Source of the DNA: Sporomusaceae bacterium | Lineage (GTDB): Bacteria; Bacillota; Negativicutes; Sporomusales; UBA7701 | Assembly: GCA_031460455.1 (NCBI GenBank) | Contig: JAVKTQ010000005.1 | Location: forward strand, 1 to 64,000 | Direction of reading: 5' to 3' | DNA length: 64,000 nucleotides | Shown: one piece after another, positions 17,297 through 27,980 of the stretch | Layout of the letters: the number at the start of each line of letters is the position of its first letter | Position numbering within the stretch: the stretch's first letter is position 1 | Position numbers and translations under genes: made by a program | The notes under the pieces: generated by a model | The model's input: only the letters and a program-made list of their open reading frames with translations | Database searches by the model: none | Told to the model about the DNA's origin: nothing

Positions 17297-17315
17297 CCAA
17301 TTATACTACAATTGG
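17297..17315 (-). promoter_or_regulatory. Palindromic operator over the glcD -10 region
   Basis: CCAATT-N7-AATTGG is a 19-bp inverted repeat. Read on the minus strand it contains TATAAT between the arms, about 65 bp before the glcD start. A repressor bound here would cover the -10. Half-sites of this type resemble those of GntR-family lactate regulators, but the arms are in the opposite order, so the regulator is unknown. Confidence 0.45.
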
Positions 17316-17457
17316 CAAACAATAACTGTTGTTTTAATTCGACGCTGTGTAGATTTACACCTGCCGGGAAAACTATCGTCACGGGGGTCGCCCCCGCACG
17401 GCAACTTCAGGCCGCTGCGGCGACCGCGGCGAAAATCCCAGGAAAGGCGGTCACATC

Positions 17458-18552
17458 ATGCACATCGGCGAAACACTATGGGCGCTGCTCAAGCGGCGGT
17501 CCGTCAGCCGCCGCGACTTCCTCAAAACCTGCGCCGCCCTTACCGGCGCGTTCGGCCTGCCGCCGGCGGCGCTGCCCGCCGTCGTCGCGGCGGCCGAAAC
17601 CAAGCCTCTGCCGCCGGTCATCTGGCTGCACGGCCACGAATGCACCGGCTGCGACGAGGCCTTCATCCGCTCCCAGAAGCCGCTGGCGTCCGACATCGTC
17701 CTCAACCTCATCTCCCTCGAAGACATGGAGGTTCTCGGCGCCGCCGCCGGCGAAGCGCTCGAGCGCCACCACCACGAAATAATCGCCCAATACCCCGGCA
17801 AATACCTGCTGCTCTTCGAAGGCGCCGTGCCCGTCGCCGACGGCGGCGTCAGCTGCATGGTGGGCGGCAAGCCCATTGCCGCCAAACTCAGGGCCGCCGC
17901 CCAGAGCGCCGCCGCCGTCGTCGCCATCGGCAGCTGCGCCGCCTGGGGCGGCATCCAGGCCGCCCGCCCCAACCCCACCGGCTCGGTGGCTGTCAGCGAA
18001 ATCATCGGCAGCGCGCCGCTCATCAACATCCCCGGCTGCCCGCCCATCCCCGAGGTGCTCACCGGCGCCATCATGCACTACGTGCTGTTCGGTGTCCCGC
18101 CTCTCGACAGCAAACGGCGGCCGCTGCAGTTCTTCGGCAACCGCATCCACGACACCTGTTACCGCCGGGCCTTCTTCGACTCCGGCATGTTTGTCGAGAA
18201 CTTCGACGACAAAGGCGCCAAGGCCGGCTGGTGCCTGTACAAAGTCGGCTGCCGCGGGCCGGTCGCCTACAACCAGTGCGGCTCGATGCGGTGGTGGAAC
18301 GGCCTGTCCTACCCCATCCAGTCCGGCGCCCCCTGTGTCGCCTGCGCGGCCGACAACTTCTGGGACACCGACCCCTTCTACCAGCGCCTGCCCAACATCA
18401 ACCTGCCCAACACCGTCGCCACCGCCGACACCATCGGCCTGGTCGCCGCCGGCGCCACCCTGGCCGGCGTCGCCGCCCACGGCCTGCTGTCGGTCGCCCA
18501 GCACCGGCGGCATAAGGAAAAGGATCGCCGCGAAGGCAAAGACGATGAATAG
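17458..18552 (+). CDS. hyaA: [NiFe] hydrogenase small subunit, Tat-exported and membrane-anchored
   Basis: A 364-residue small subunit of a group 1 uptake hydrogenase. The twin-arginine signal SRRDFLK is at 17-23. Proximal cluster ligands are seen in HECTGCDE, and further cysteines in SCAAWGG, GCPPIP, DTCYRR and PCVAC. A C-terminal hydrophobic helix (about 322-345) anchors it to the membrane beside the cytochrome b subunit. It carries electrons from the NiFe site to haem b. The ECTGCD-E sequence has Asp where Ser is usual. It is the first gene of a four-gene operon. Confidence 0.95.
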   Translation: MHIGETLWALLKRRSVSRRDFLKTCAALTGAFGLPPAALPAVVAAAETKPLPPVIWLHGHECTGCDEAFIRSQKPLASDIVLNLISLEDMEVLGAAAGEALERHHHEIIAQYPGKYLLLFEGAVPVADGGVSCMVGGKPIAAKLRAAAQSAAAVVAIGSCAAWGGIQAARPNPTGSVAVSEIIGSAPLINIPGCPPIPEVLTGAIMHYVLFGVPPLDSKRRPLQFFGNRIHDTCYRRAFFDSGMFVENFDDKGAKAGWCLYKVGCRGPVAYNQCGSMRWWNGLSYPIQSGAPCVACAADNFWDTDPFYQRLPNINLPNTVATADTIGLVAAGATLAGVAAHGLLSVAQHRRHKEKDRREGKDDE

Positions 18553-18570
18553 GGAGGAGGGGAGGAAACA

Positions 18571-20457
18571 ATGAAACGAATTGTCGTCGACCCGATGAAC
18601 CGTATCGAGGGGCACCTGCGCATCGAAGCCGTCGTCGACGAGGCCGGCGGCCGGGTCACCGAGGCGCTCTCCAGCGGCACCGCCTGGCGCGGCCTCGAGC
18701 TCGTCCTCCAAAACCGCGACCCCCGCGACGCCTGGCTCTACGCCCAGCGCTTCTGCGGCGTATGCACCACCGTCCACGCCCTCGCCTCAGTACGGGCCGT
18801 TGAGGACGCCCTCGGCATCGCCATCCCCCGCAACGCCAACTACATCCGCAACATCATCGCCGCCACCCAAACCGTGCAGGACCACATCATCCACTTCTAC
18901 CACCTTCACGCCCTCGACTGGGTCAGCCCGGTGGCAGCCCTCAAGGCCGACCCCGCGGCCACCGGCGTCCTTCAGAACGCCATCCTCGAAAAATACCGCC
19001 TGCCGCTTGCCGGCCCCGTCGAGCTCGACACCGCCGCCTTCCCCCACAACCCGCCGCGGGCCACCGTCGCCTACTTCCGCGACATCCAGGCCAAGGTGCG
19101 GCGCATCGTCGAAAGCGGCCAGCTCGGCCTGTTCGCCGCCCACTGGTGGGACCACCCCGACTACGCCCTGCTGCCGCCCGAGGTCCACCTCCTCGCTGTT
19201 TCCCACTACCTCAACATGCTTGACCGGCAGCGCGAACTCGTCGACGCCCACCTCATCTTCGGCGGCAAAAACCCCCATCCCCACTACCTCGTCGGCGGCA
19301 TGCCCTGCGCCATCTCCATGAGCGACATGAACGCCCCCGTCAACAGCCAGCGGCTGGCCGTCGCCGACACCTCCATCAACTTCGGCATCGAGGCCGTCAA
19401 CTACTACTACCTGCCCGACCTCCTCGCCATCGGCCACATCTACGCCCAGAAAGGCATGACCGACGGCGGCGGCATCGCCGGCAAGGTCGTCCTCGGCTGC
19501 GGCGAATACCCCGATGAAACCTACGGTGGCATCGCCAACAACGACTATTACAAAAACCTGCTCTTAAGATCCAACGGCGTCGTCGAAAACTTCGCCCAGG
19601 GCGTGGCGGTGGCCAAATACCACGACCTCGCCGGCGCCGATCTCGCCGACCCGGCCATTGTCGCCGAAGGCGTCACCCACGCCTGGTATTCCTACCCCCA
19701 GCCGGGCGACCTCCACCCCTGGAGCGGCGTCACCAAACCCCAGTTCACCGGGCCCAAGGAAGGAACGAGGACCGACTGGAAATTCCTCGACGAAACCGGC
19801 AAATACTCGTGGGTCAAGACGCCCAAATGGCGCGGCCGCCTCGCCGAAGTCGGCCCCCTGGCCCGCTACATCATCGTCTATACCAAAGTAAAGCAGGGGC
19901 TGCTGCAGCCCACCTGGGTGGAAAAGATGATCGTCGACCAGATCGACGCCGTGTCCGCCGTGCTCGGCCTGCCGCCCCACGTCTGGATGCCCACCATGCT
20001 CGGCCGCACCGCCTGCCGGGGGCTTGAAGCCCAGGTCAGCGCCTATATCGGCAAATACTTCATGGACAAGCTCGTCAAAAACATCCGGAACGGCGACACC
20101 GCCGTCGCCAACACCGCCAAATTCGACCCCGCCGCCTGGCCGAAAGAAGCCCAAGGCGTCGGCATCCACGAAGCGCCGCGGGGTGCCCTCGGCCACTGGG
20201 TGACGATCAAAAACGCCCGCATCGCCAACTACCAGGCCGTCGTCCCCTCCACCTGGAACGCCTGCCCGCGCGACGACGCCGCCGGGCACGGCCCCTACGA
20301 AGCCGCCCTGCTCGCCACCAGGGTCAAGGTGGCCGACAAGCCGCTGGAAATACTCAAAGTCATCCACTCCTTCGACCCCTGCCTGGCCTGCGCCACCCAT
20401 CTCTATAACGCCGACGGGGAGGAGGTGGCCGTAGTCCGCACCGACCAGTACGCCTGA
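18571..20457 (+). CDS. hyaB: [NiFe] hydrogenase large subunit
   Basis: A 628-residue catalytic subunit. NiFe ligands are R60-F-C62-G-V-C65-x3-H69 near the N-terminus and D602-P-C604-x2-C607-x2-H610 near the C-terminus. The 18 residues after H610 are the usual tail removed by a maturation protease once the metal centre is complete. It has no signal of its own and should be carried through Tat by the small subunit. It oxidises H2 outside the membrane. No hyp or maturation-protease gene lies in the window. Confidence 0.96.
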   Translation: MKRIVVDPMNRIEGHLRIEAVVDEAGGRVTEALSSGTAWRGLELVLQNRDPRDAWLYAQRFCGVCTTVHALASVRAVEDALGIAIPRNANYIRNIIAATQTVQDHIIHFYHLHALDWVSPVAALKADPAATGVLQNAILEKYRLPLAGPVELDTAAFPHNPPRATVAYFRDIQAKVRRIVESGQLGLFAAHWWDHPDYALLPPEVHLLAVSHYLNMLDRQRELVDAHLIFGGKNPHPHYLVGGMPCAISMSDMNAPVNSQRLAVADTSINFGIEAVNYYYLPDLLAIGHIYAQKGMTDGGGIAGKVVLGCGEYPDETYGGIANNDYYKNLLLRSNGVVENFAQGVAVAKYHDLAGADLADPAIVAEGVTHAWYSYPQPGDLHPWSGVTKPQFTGPKEGTRTDWKFLDETGKYSWVKTPKWRGRLAEVGPLARYIIVYTKVKQGLLQPTWVEKMIVDQIDAVSAVLGLPPHVWMPTMLGRTACRGLEAQVSAYIGKYFMDKLVKNIRNGDTAVANTAKFDPAAWPKEAQGVGIHEAPRGALGHWVTIKNARIANYQAVVPSTWNACPRDDAAGHGPYEAALLATRVKVADKPLEILKVIHSFDPCLACATHLYNADGEEVAVVRTDQYA

Positions 20458-20478
20458 GACCGGCGCGGACCGGAAGCC

Positions 20479-21177
20479 ATGCACGATGGAAAACTGCGCG
20501 AATACTACGTCTTCAGCGGCGCCACCCGCCTCTTCCACTGGGTGACGGTGGTTGCCGTCGGCGTCCTCTTCTTCACCGGCCTCTACATCGGCGACCCCTT
20601 CTTCATCGGCGCCCAGGGCATCGAGCCCACTGCCGCCGTCAAGAGGGTCTTCTCCATGGAAATGATGCGCCTCTACCACTTCGTCGCCGGCTACCTGCTG
20701 CTGGCGTCCTGCATCCTGCGCGTCTACGGCTGGCTCATCAGCAAAGGCGACCGCCTGCTGCCGCGCTTTTGGACCAGGGGCTACTGGGAAGGGCTTGCCG
20801 ACACCACCCTCCACTACATGTTCCTCCGCCCCCAGCACCGGCCGTACCTGCGCAACTCGCTGGCCCGCACCAGCTACCTCGCCGTCTACGTCATGCTGCT
20901 CATCCAGCTCCTCACCGGCTTCGCCCTCTACGTCATGGTCAACCCGGCCTCGCTGGCGGCGAAAATCCTCGGCCCCCTCAACCACCTCCTGTACGGCGAA
21001 TACTTCGTCCATCTTATCCACCACTATGTCTCCTGGTTCATCGTCCTGTTCGCCATCGTCCACATCTACATGGCCACCCGCGCCGACTGGATGGAGAAGG
21101 GCGGCGAAGTCTCCGGCATCATCTCCGGGGTCAAATTCTACCGCGAACAGCCGGAGGACCTCGATGACCTCAAATAG
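20479..21177 (+). CDS. hyaC: Ni/Fe-hydrogenase b-type cytochrome subunit
   Basis: A 232-residue membrane protein with four main hydrophobic helices and histidines positioned for two haem b groups (for example in FHWVTV and YHFVAG). It links the hydrogenase small subunit to the quinone pool. It lies 21 bp after the large-subunit stop and overlaps the next gene by 14 bp. Confidence 0.92.
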   Translation: MHDGKLREYYVFSGATRLFHWVTVVAVGVLFFTGLYIGDPFFIGAQGIEPTAAVKRVFSMEMMRLYHFVAGYLLLASCILRVYGWLISKGDRLLPRFWTRGYWEGLADTTLHYMFLRPQHRPYLRNSLARTSYLAVYVMLLIQLLTGFALYVMVNPASLAAKILGPLNHLLYGEYFVHLIHHYVSWFIVLFAIVHIYMATRADWMEKGGEVSGIISGVKFYREQPEDLDDLK

Positions 21178-22414
21178 CGCCGACCCCGTCGTCCTCATCG
21201 TCGGCGGCGGCTTCGCCGGCCTGCAGGCCGCCAAGGACCTGAGCGGCAAACCGCTCAGCGTCGTCCTCCTCGACCGCAACAACTACCACCTCTTCCAGCC
21301 TCTCCTCTACCAGGTCGCCACCGCCGGCCTCGGCCCCGAGGACATCAGCTACCCCCTCCGCGCCATCCTCCGCGGCCACGACAACATCGTCTTCCGCATG
21401 GCCGACGTCTGCGGCGTCGACCTCGCCGGCCGCCGCGTCCTCACCGACGGCGGCGCGATATGCTACGACTACCTGCTGCTGGCTGTCGGCGCCGAGACCA
21501 GTTTCTTCGGCCTCGACTCGGTCGCCGCCAACGCCGTCGGCCTCAAAAACCTCACCGACGCCCTCACCCTCCGCAACCACATCCTCCACATGTTCGAGCT
21601 CGCCTCCCAGGAAGAAAACCCCGCCATAAGGCGCGAGCTTCTGACCTTCGTCGTCGCCGGCGGCGGGGCCACAGGCGTCGAAAGCGCCGGCGGGCTGGCC
21701 GAGCTCGTCCACCTCGTCCTCAGCAAAGACTATCCCGAGCTCGACTTCGCCGAAGTGACGCTCATCCTCCTCGAAGGCGGCGACCGCCTGCTGCTCGCCC
21801 TGCCTGCGCCCCTGGCGGCCTTCGCCGCCCGCGAACTCAGGAAAAAGCGGGTCGAAACCCGGTTCCACGCCCGGGTGGCCGGCTTCGACGGCCGTACGAT
21901 AACCCTCGCCGACGGCGCCGCCATCCCCGCCCGCACCCTCGTCTGGGCGGCCGGGGTCAAGGCCGCCGCCCTCATAGCCACCCTCGGCGTTCCCACCGAC
22001 CGCCTCGGGCGGGCCATCGTCGCCGAAACCCTCCAGCTTTCCGACCACCCCGAGGTCTTCGTCGCCGGCGACGCCGCCTGCCGCGAGCAGGACGGCCAAC
22101 CACTGCCGATGATCGCCCCTGTCGCCGTCCAGCAGGCCTCCCTCGCCGCCGCCAACATCGCCGCCCTCGCGGCCGGCAGGCAGCCGGCCGCTCTCGACTA
22201 CCGCGACCCAGGCACCCTCGCGACCATTGGGCGCAGCTCGGCCGTGGCCACCGTCGGCCGCTGGCGCTTCGCCGGCTTCACCGCCTGGCTGCTGTGGCTG
22301 GCCATCCACCTCATCCGCCTGGTCGGCTTCCGCAACCGCTTCATCGTCACGATCAACTGGGCGTGGGACTATTTCTTTTATGAAAGAGCAATAAGACTTA
22401 TTTTGCGAATTTAG
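21164..22414 (+). CDS. NDH-2-like FAD-dependent NADH dehydrogenase
   Basis: A 416-residue two-dinucleotide-domain flavoprotein. The FAD motif VGGGFAGLQAA is at about 11-21 and the second nucleotide motif VAGGGATGVESAGGLAEL near 165-182. GDAAC marks the FAD-binding end. The C-terminal tail resembles the membrane-associated end of type II NADH dehydrogenases (RFIVTINWAWDYFFYERA). It should transfer electrons from NADH to quinone without pumping. The ATG at 21164 has GGAGG upstream and overlaps hyaC, so it is co-translated with the hydrogenase, which is unusual. Confidence 0.88.
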   Translation: MTSNSADPVVLIVGGGFAGLQAAKDLSGKPLSVVLLDRNNYHLFQPLLYQVATAGLGPEDISYPLRAILRGHDNIVFRMADVCGVDLAGRRVLTDGGAICYDYLLLAVGAETSFFGLDSVAANAVGLKNLTDALTLRNHILHMFELASQEENPAIRRELLTFVVAGGGATGVESAGGLAELVHLVLSKDYPELDFAEVTLILLEGGDRLLLALPAPLAAFAARELRKKRVETRFHARVAGFDGRTITLADGAAIPARTLVWAAGVKAAALIATLGVPTDRLGRAIVAETLQLSDHPEVFVAGDAACREQDGQPLPMIAPVAVQQASLAAANIAALAAGRQPAALDYRDPGTLATIGRSSAVATVGRWRFAGFTAWLLWLAIHLIRLVGFRNRFIVTINWAWDYFFYERAIRLILRI

Positions 22415-22727
22415 ACATTCTTTCGCTCCATAGAAAGTCCGCCTACCATCATTCTGCCTGCCGGAAAATCCCTCTGCGACGCATTCTTTCCCCCGTTAAA
22501 GTGAAAATAATAATTTACCTGTCCGCGCATAATTCGCCGCCGGGCGAATAAGTTGTACTAACCGCACAGCGTGGACGAGAGATGGAGAGAGTCCGAAAAC
22601 CCCCTGCACGTCAGGGTTATTCGGGCTTTTTAATTTTCCCGCAAAAGGACAAGGAGGGAGGGGGCGACAGGGGAGAGGAGAGGGGAAAGAGTAACACCGC
22701 GGAGAAATAACAAGGAGGAGAAAATGC
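22415..22727 (+). promoter_or_regulatory. glpF leader with attenuator (likely GlpP target)
   Basis: This 313-bp gap holds no gene. A hairpin ATTCGCC/GGCGAAT lies near 22532-22549. GGAC (22573-22576) and GTCC (22591-22594) flank a purine-rich loop GAGAGATGGAGAGA. Overlapping its 3' side, CCGAAAACCC (22593-22602) pairs with GGGTTaTTCGG (22614-22624) and is followed by a T-rich tract, making an intrinsic terminator before glpF. The two stems share bases and so compete, as expected for antitermination. A GlpP homologue is encoded at 29215. The binding itself is inferred. Confidence 0.65.
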
Positions 22728-23453
22728 ATGACAAACCTGTTGGGTGAATTCCTCGGCACCATGGTCCTGATTGTATTTGGTTCCGGTGTTGTCGCCAACG
22801 TACTGCTGAAAAAATCCAAGGCCGAGGGCGCGGGCTGGCTGACGATAACCCTCGGCTGGGCCGTTGGCGTCGTCATGGGCGTCTTCACCGCCATCGCCAC
22901 CGGCGCCCCCCAGGCCGACCTCAACCCGGCCGTCACCCTCGCCAAAACGATGCTGGGCGTCTACAGCGCCTCCCACGCCGTCGTCACCATGCTCGCCGAA
23001 CTCGCCGGCGGTTTCGTGGGCGGCATCATCGTCTGGCTGGCCTTCCTGCCCCACTGGGAAGTCAGCGACGACAAAGGCGCCAAGCTGGGCATCTTCTGCA
23101 CCGGCCCGGCCATCCGCAACTATCCAGCCAACTTGCTGTGCGAGATCATCGGCACACTGGCCCTCATAATCCCCATCTTCGCCATCTTTTCCAAAGGCGT
23201 CGGCGGCATCGCCCCCGGCTTCGGCCCCTTCCTGGTCGGCTTCCTCGTCTGGGGCATCGGCGTCAGCCTCGGCGGGCCGACCGGCTACGCCATCAACCCC
23301 GCCCGCGACCTCGGCCCGCGTCTTGCCCACTTCGTCCTGCCCATCGCCGGCAAGGGCGGCTCGGACTGGGAATACTCCTGGGTGCCTGTCGTCGGCCCGC
23401 TCATCGGCGGCGGCCTCGCCTACTTCATCGGCAAAGCGGTCGGCCTGATCTAG
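22728..23453 (+). CDS. glpF: GlpF glycerol facilitator (aquaglyceroporin)
   Basis: A 241-residue MIP-family channel with six hydrophobic helices and both NPA boxes (NPA at 66-68 and 190-192, the second in GYAINPARD). The Asp after the second NPA-Arg is typical of glycerol channels rather than pure aquaporins. It passes glycerol into the cytoplasm for GlpK. GGAGG precedes the ATG at 22728. Confidence 0.95.
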   Translation: MTNLLGEFLGTMVLIVFGSGVVANVLLKKSKAEGAGWLTITLGWAVGVVMGVFTAIATGAPQADLNPAVTLAKTMLGVYSASHAVVTMLAELAGGFVGGIIVWLAFLPHWEVSDDKGAKLGIFCTGPAIRNYPANLLCEIIGTLALIIPIFAIFSKGVGGIAPGFGPFLVGFLVWGIGVSLGGPTGYAINPARDLGPRLAHFVLPIAGKGGSDWEYSWVPVVGPLIGGGLAYFIGKAVGLI

Positions 23454-23512
23454 CGGACAAAAATCGCCAAATGTTGACCGGAAGCCTGTCAATGGCATAC
23501 AATGGGAGGTAG

Positions 23513-25015
<1,503 letters not shown>

Positions 25016-25040
25016 CAGCATAAACAGGGGCTGGAGTATA

Positions 25041-25092
25041 AGAGAAGTCCCTTTGCGCCGCGAGGACAAAGGGACTTCTCTACCTTTTTTTC
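25041..25092 (+). terminator. Strong terminator between glpK and glpA (likely attenuator)
   Basis: AGAGAAGTCCCTTTG (25041-25055) pairs perfectly with 25067-25081 over an 11-nt loop and is followed by seven T residues. Its place between two genes of one pathway suggests regulated read-through, the known mode of GlpP action at glpD in Bacillus. An antiterminator stem is not obvious here. Confidence 0.8.
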
Positions 25093-25123
25093 AATAATTA
25101 ATGACACCGGGAGTGGGAGAAAC

Positions 25124-26725
25124 ATGACCAAAACGCAGGCCGTCATCATCGGCGGCGGAGCAACCGGCGCAGGCATCCTGCGCGACCTGGCGATGCGGGG
25201 CGTCAAAGCCGTGCTGATCGAGCAGCGCGACCTCGCCTACGGCACCAGTTCGCGCTTTCACGGCCTGCTCCACAGCGGCGGCCGCTATGTCGTCAAAGAC
25301 CCGGAATCGGCGGCGGAATGCATCGCCGAAAACCGGATCCTGCGAAAAATCGCCAACCAGTGCGTCGAAGACACCGAAGGCTTCTTCGTCCGCCTGCCCG
25401 AAGACGACGCCGCCTTCGAACAGCAGTGGCTCGCCGCCTGCCGCGCGCTCGGCCTGCCGGCCGCGGCTGTAGCCCCTGAGGAGGCGGTGCGGCTCGAACC
25501 CAACCTCACCCCGCGCATCGCCGCCGCCTATCGCGTCCCCGACGCCGCCATCGACGGCTTCCGGCTCTGCTGGCAGAACGCCGCCGCCGCCACCCGCCAC
25601 GGCGGCGAAGTCCTCACCTACACCGAAGCGGTCGGCATCGAGCGCGACGCAGCCAAGGTCACGGGCGTCACCGTCCGCGACGTCCTCAGCGGCGAGACGC
25701 GAATCATACCGTGCGACCTGGTCATCAACGCCGCCGGCTCGTGGGTCGGCAAAGTCGCCGCCCTCGCCGGCGCCGAGGTCCACGTCAAACCCGACCGCGG
25801 CACCCTCGTCGCCTTCAACCACCGCTTCACCAGCCGCATCATCAACCGCCTCCGCCCGCCGTCGGACGGCGATATCTTCGTGCCCCACGGCTCGATCACC
25901 ATCCTCGGCACCACCTCCGTCGCCGCCGACCGGCCCGACGACACCGCCCCCCGCAGCGATGAAGTCCTCAAACTGTTGCGCATCGGTCAGGACCTGTTCG
26001 CAAACCTGGCCGACTACCGCATCCTCCGCGCCTTCGCCGGCACGCGCCCCCTCTACAGCGCCGCCGAAGGCCGCGCCGCCTCCCGCAGCTTCGCCGTCAT
26101 CGACCACCGCGCCGAAGGCATTGACGGCCTCATCACCGTCGTCGGCGGCAAACTCACCACCTACCGGCTGATGGCCGAAAAAGCGGCCGACCTCGCCTGC
26201 GAACGCCTCGGCATCGACGCACCCTGCCGCACCGCCGACGAGCCGCTCGTCGCCGACCCTGACCCCGGCCTGCTGGCCGCGGCGCAGAAATACTTCCCCG
26301 CCGGCGGGGCCGAACTGGCGGCCGCCAGGCTGGGCGACGCCTTCGGGGCCGTCGTCCGGAGGCTCGAAGACGACATCGCCGACCGGGCGCTGATCTGCGA
26401 ATGCGAACTCGTCACCCTGGGGGAAATCAAAGAAATCGCCGCCCGCGCCACCACCCACGGCCTCAGCGACATCCGCCGCCGGACGCGGCTGGGGATGGGC
26501 ACCTGCCAGGGGGCGTTCTGCGGCTTCCGCAGCGTCGGCGCCGTCTGTGCCGCCGGCCTGACCGACAAAGGCGCGGCCGAACTGCTCCGCGACTTCCTCG
26601 AGGAACGCTGGTCGGGCATCCGGCCCGTCCTGTGGGGCAAACAGCTCAGAGAAGAAGAACTGCTCCGCGGCATATACGGCGCGAGTCTCAATATAGATGG
26701 AGCGATGAACGATGAAGGAATATGA
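25124..26725 (+). CDS. glpA: Anaerobic glycerol-3-phosphate dehydrogenase subunit A
   Basis: A 533-residue FAD protein with the dinucleotide motif IGGGATGAGILRD near 5-17 and a DAO-type fold (about 5-360). The C-terminal BFD-like [2Fe-2S] domain shows CECE, then GTCQGAFC (about 425-470). With GlpB and GlpC it oxidises glycerol-3-phosphate to dihydroxyacetone phosphate and feeds electrons to quinone. The next gene overlaps it by 14 bp. Confidence 0.95.
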   Translation: MTKTQAVIIGGGATGAGILRDLAMRGVKAVLIEQRDLAYGTSSRFHGLLHSGGRYVVKDPESAAECIAENRILRKIANQCVEDTEGFFVRLPEDDAAFEQQWLAACRALGLPAAAVAPEEAVRLEPNLTPRIAAAYRVPDAAIDGFRLCWQNAAAATRHGGEVLTYTEAVGIERDAAKVTGVTVRDVLSGETRIIPCDLVINAAGSWVGKVAALAGAEVHVKPDRGTLVAFNHRFTSRIINRLRPPSDGDIFVPHGSITILGTTSVAADRPDDTAPRSDEVLKLLRIGQDLFANLADYRILRAFAGTRPLYSAAEGRAASRSFAVIDHRAEGIDGLITVVGGKLTTYRLMAEKAADLACERLGIDAPCRTADEPLVADPDPGLLAAAQKYFPAGGAELAAARLGDAFGAVVRRLEDDIADRALICECELVTLGEIKEIAARATTHGLSDIRRRTRLGMGTCQGAFCGFRSVGAVCAAGLTDKGAAELLRDFLEERWSGIRPVLWGKQLREEELLRGIYGASLNIDGAMNDEGI

Positions 26726-27980
26726 CGTAATCGTCGTCGGCGCCGGCCTGGCCGGCCTCGCCGCCGCGGCCGCGGCCGCCGGCGAAGGCGCGCGGGTGCT
26801 GCTGGCTGCCAAAGGCGCGGGCGCCCTCACCATCGGCGGCGGCACGATCGACATCCTCGGCTACGGCCCCGACGGCCGGCCGGTAACCGACCTGGCGGCG
26901 GCGATCGCCGCCCTGCCGGAAAGCCACCCCTACGGCAAACTCGGCTTGCCGGCCGTCCGGGAGGCGGCGGACTGGTTCCTCGCCCTGTGCGAGGAGGGCG
27001 GCTACCCGTACTGCGGCTCGCTTGCGGCCAACCGCTGGCTGCCCACCGCCGCCGGCACACTCAAACCCGCCTGCCTGGTGCCCAGGACAATGGACACCGT
27101 CGGGGTGTCGGCCGCCGACGGCATCGTCATCCTCGGCTTCGCCGGCCTCAAAGACTACCGGCCGGAAATGATCGCCCAGGGGCTCGCCAGCCGCCCCGGC
27201 TACAACAAACACTACAGTGTCGTCGCCATCGACTGCGGCTTCACCGGCGGCCGCGACGCCACCGCCCTCGACGTCGCCCGCTGGCTCGACAGCGAAGCCG
27301 GCCGCGCGGCGTGCGCCGCCCAGCTGAAAAAGCGCCTTCCCTCCGGTCGGTTCGTAATCATGCCGCCTGTCCTGGGCACGCAGCCCGGCTGCGCGGCGTG
27401 GGAAGACCTGGAGGCCGCCTCCGGCTGCCGGCTCGTCGAAATCGCCGGCGCCCCGCCCGCCGTCACCGGCCTCCGCCTGCGCGCGCTGCTGCTCGCCCAC
27501 CTCAGGCGACAGGGCGTCGCCATCCTCGAACACGCCGCAGTCATCCGGGCCGAAGCAGCGGATGACCGCTGCCAGGCGATCGTCACCGGCCGCCAGGGGC
27601 GCGAGCGCAGCTACCGGGCCCGCTCCTTCGTCTTTGCCACCGGCGGCTTCCTCGGCGGCGGCCTCGAAAGCTTCGCCGGCGCCGCGCGCGAAAGCGTCTT
27701 CAAACTGCCCCTGGCCGTCCCCGCCGACCAGCAGGCCTGGAGCCAGCCCCGCCTGCTCGCGTCCGGCCCGCAGCCCTTCGCCACCTTCGGCGTCGCGACC
27801 GACGGCGAGCTCAGGCCCGTGGACGCCACCGGCCGGCCCCTTCTCGACAATGTCCGTTTCGCCGGCGCCATCCTGGCCGGCTGCGACTACAGCTACGAAA
27901 AATCCGGCAACGGCGTCGCCCTCGTCAGCGGTTACAAAGCCGGCGTGGCGGCGGGGAGGAATAGCCGTGAAAACGTGTAA
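26712..27980 (+). CDS. glpB: Anaerobic glycerol-3-phosphate dehydrogenase subunit B
   Basis: A 422-residue flavoprotein of the GlpB family, with VVGAGLAGLAAAAAA near 6-20 and a C-terminal FAD-binding stretch near ILAGCDYSYEKSGNGVAL. It joins GlpA to the membrane-associated GlpC. Its start overlaps glpA and its end overlaps glpC by 14 bp, so the three are translated as a unit. Confidence 0.93.
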   Translation: MKEYDVIVVGAGLAGLAAAAAAAGEGARVLLAAKGAGALTIGGGTIDILGYGPDGRPVTDLAAAIAALPESHPYGKLGLPAVREAADWFLALCEEGGYPYCGSLAANRWLPTAAGTLKPACLVPRTMDTVGVSAADGIVILGFAGLKDYRPEMIAQGLASRPGYNKHYSVVAIDCGFTGGRDATALDVARWLDSEAGRAACAAQLKKRLPSGRFVIMPPVLGTQPGCAAWEDLEAASGCRLVEIAGAPPAVTGLRLRALLLAHLRRQGVAILEHAAVIRAEAADDRCQAIVTGRQGRERSYRARSFVFATGGFLGGGLESFAGAARESVFKLPLAVPADQQAWSQPRLLASGPQPFATFGVATDGELRPVDATGRPLLDNVRFAGAILAGCDYSYEKSGNGVALVSGYKAGVAAGRNSRENV

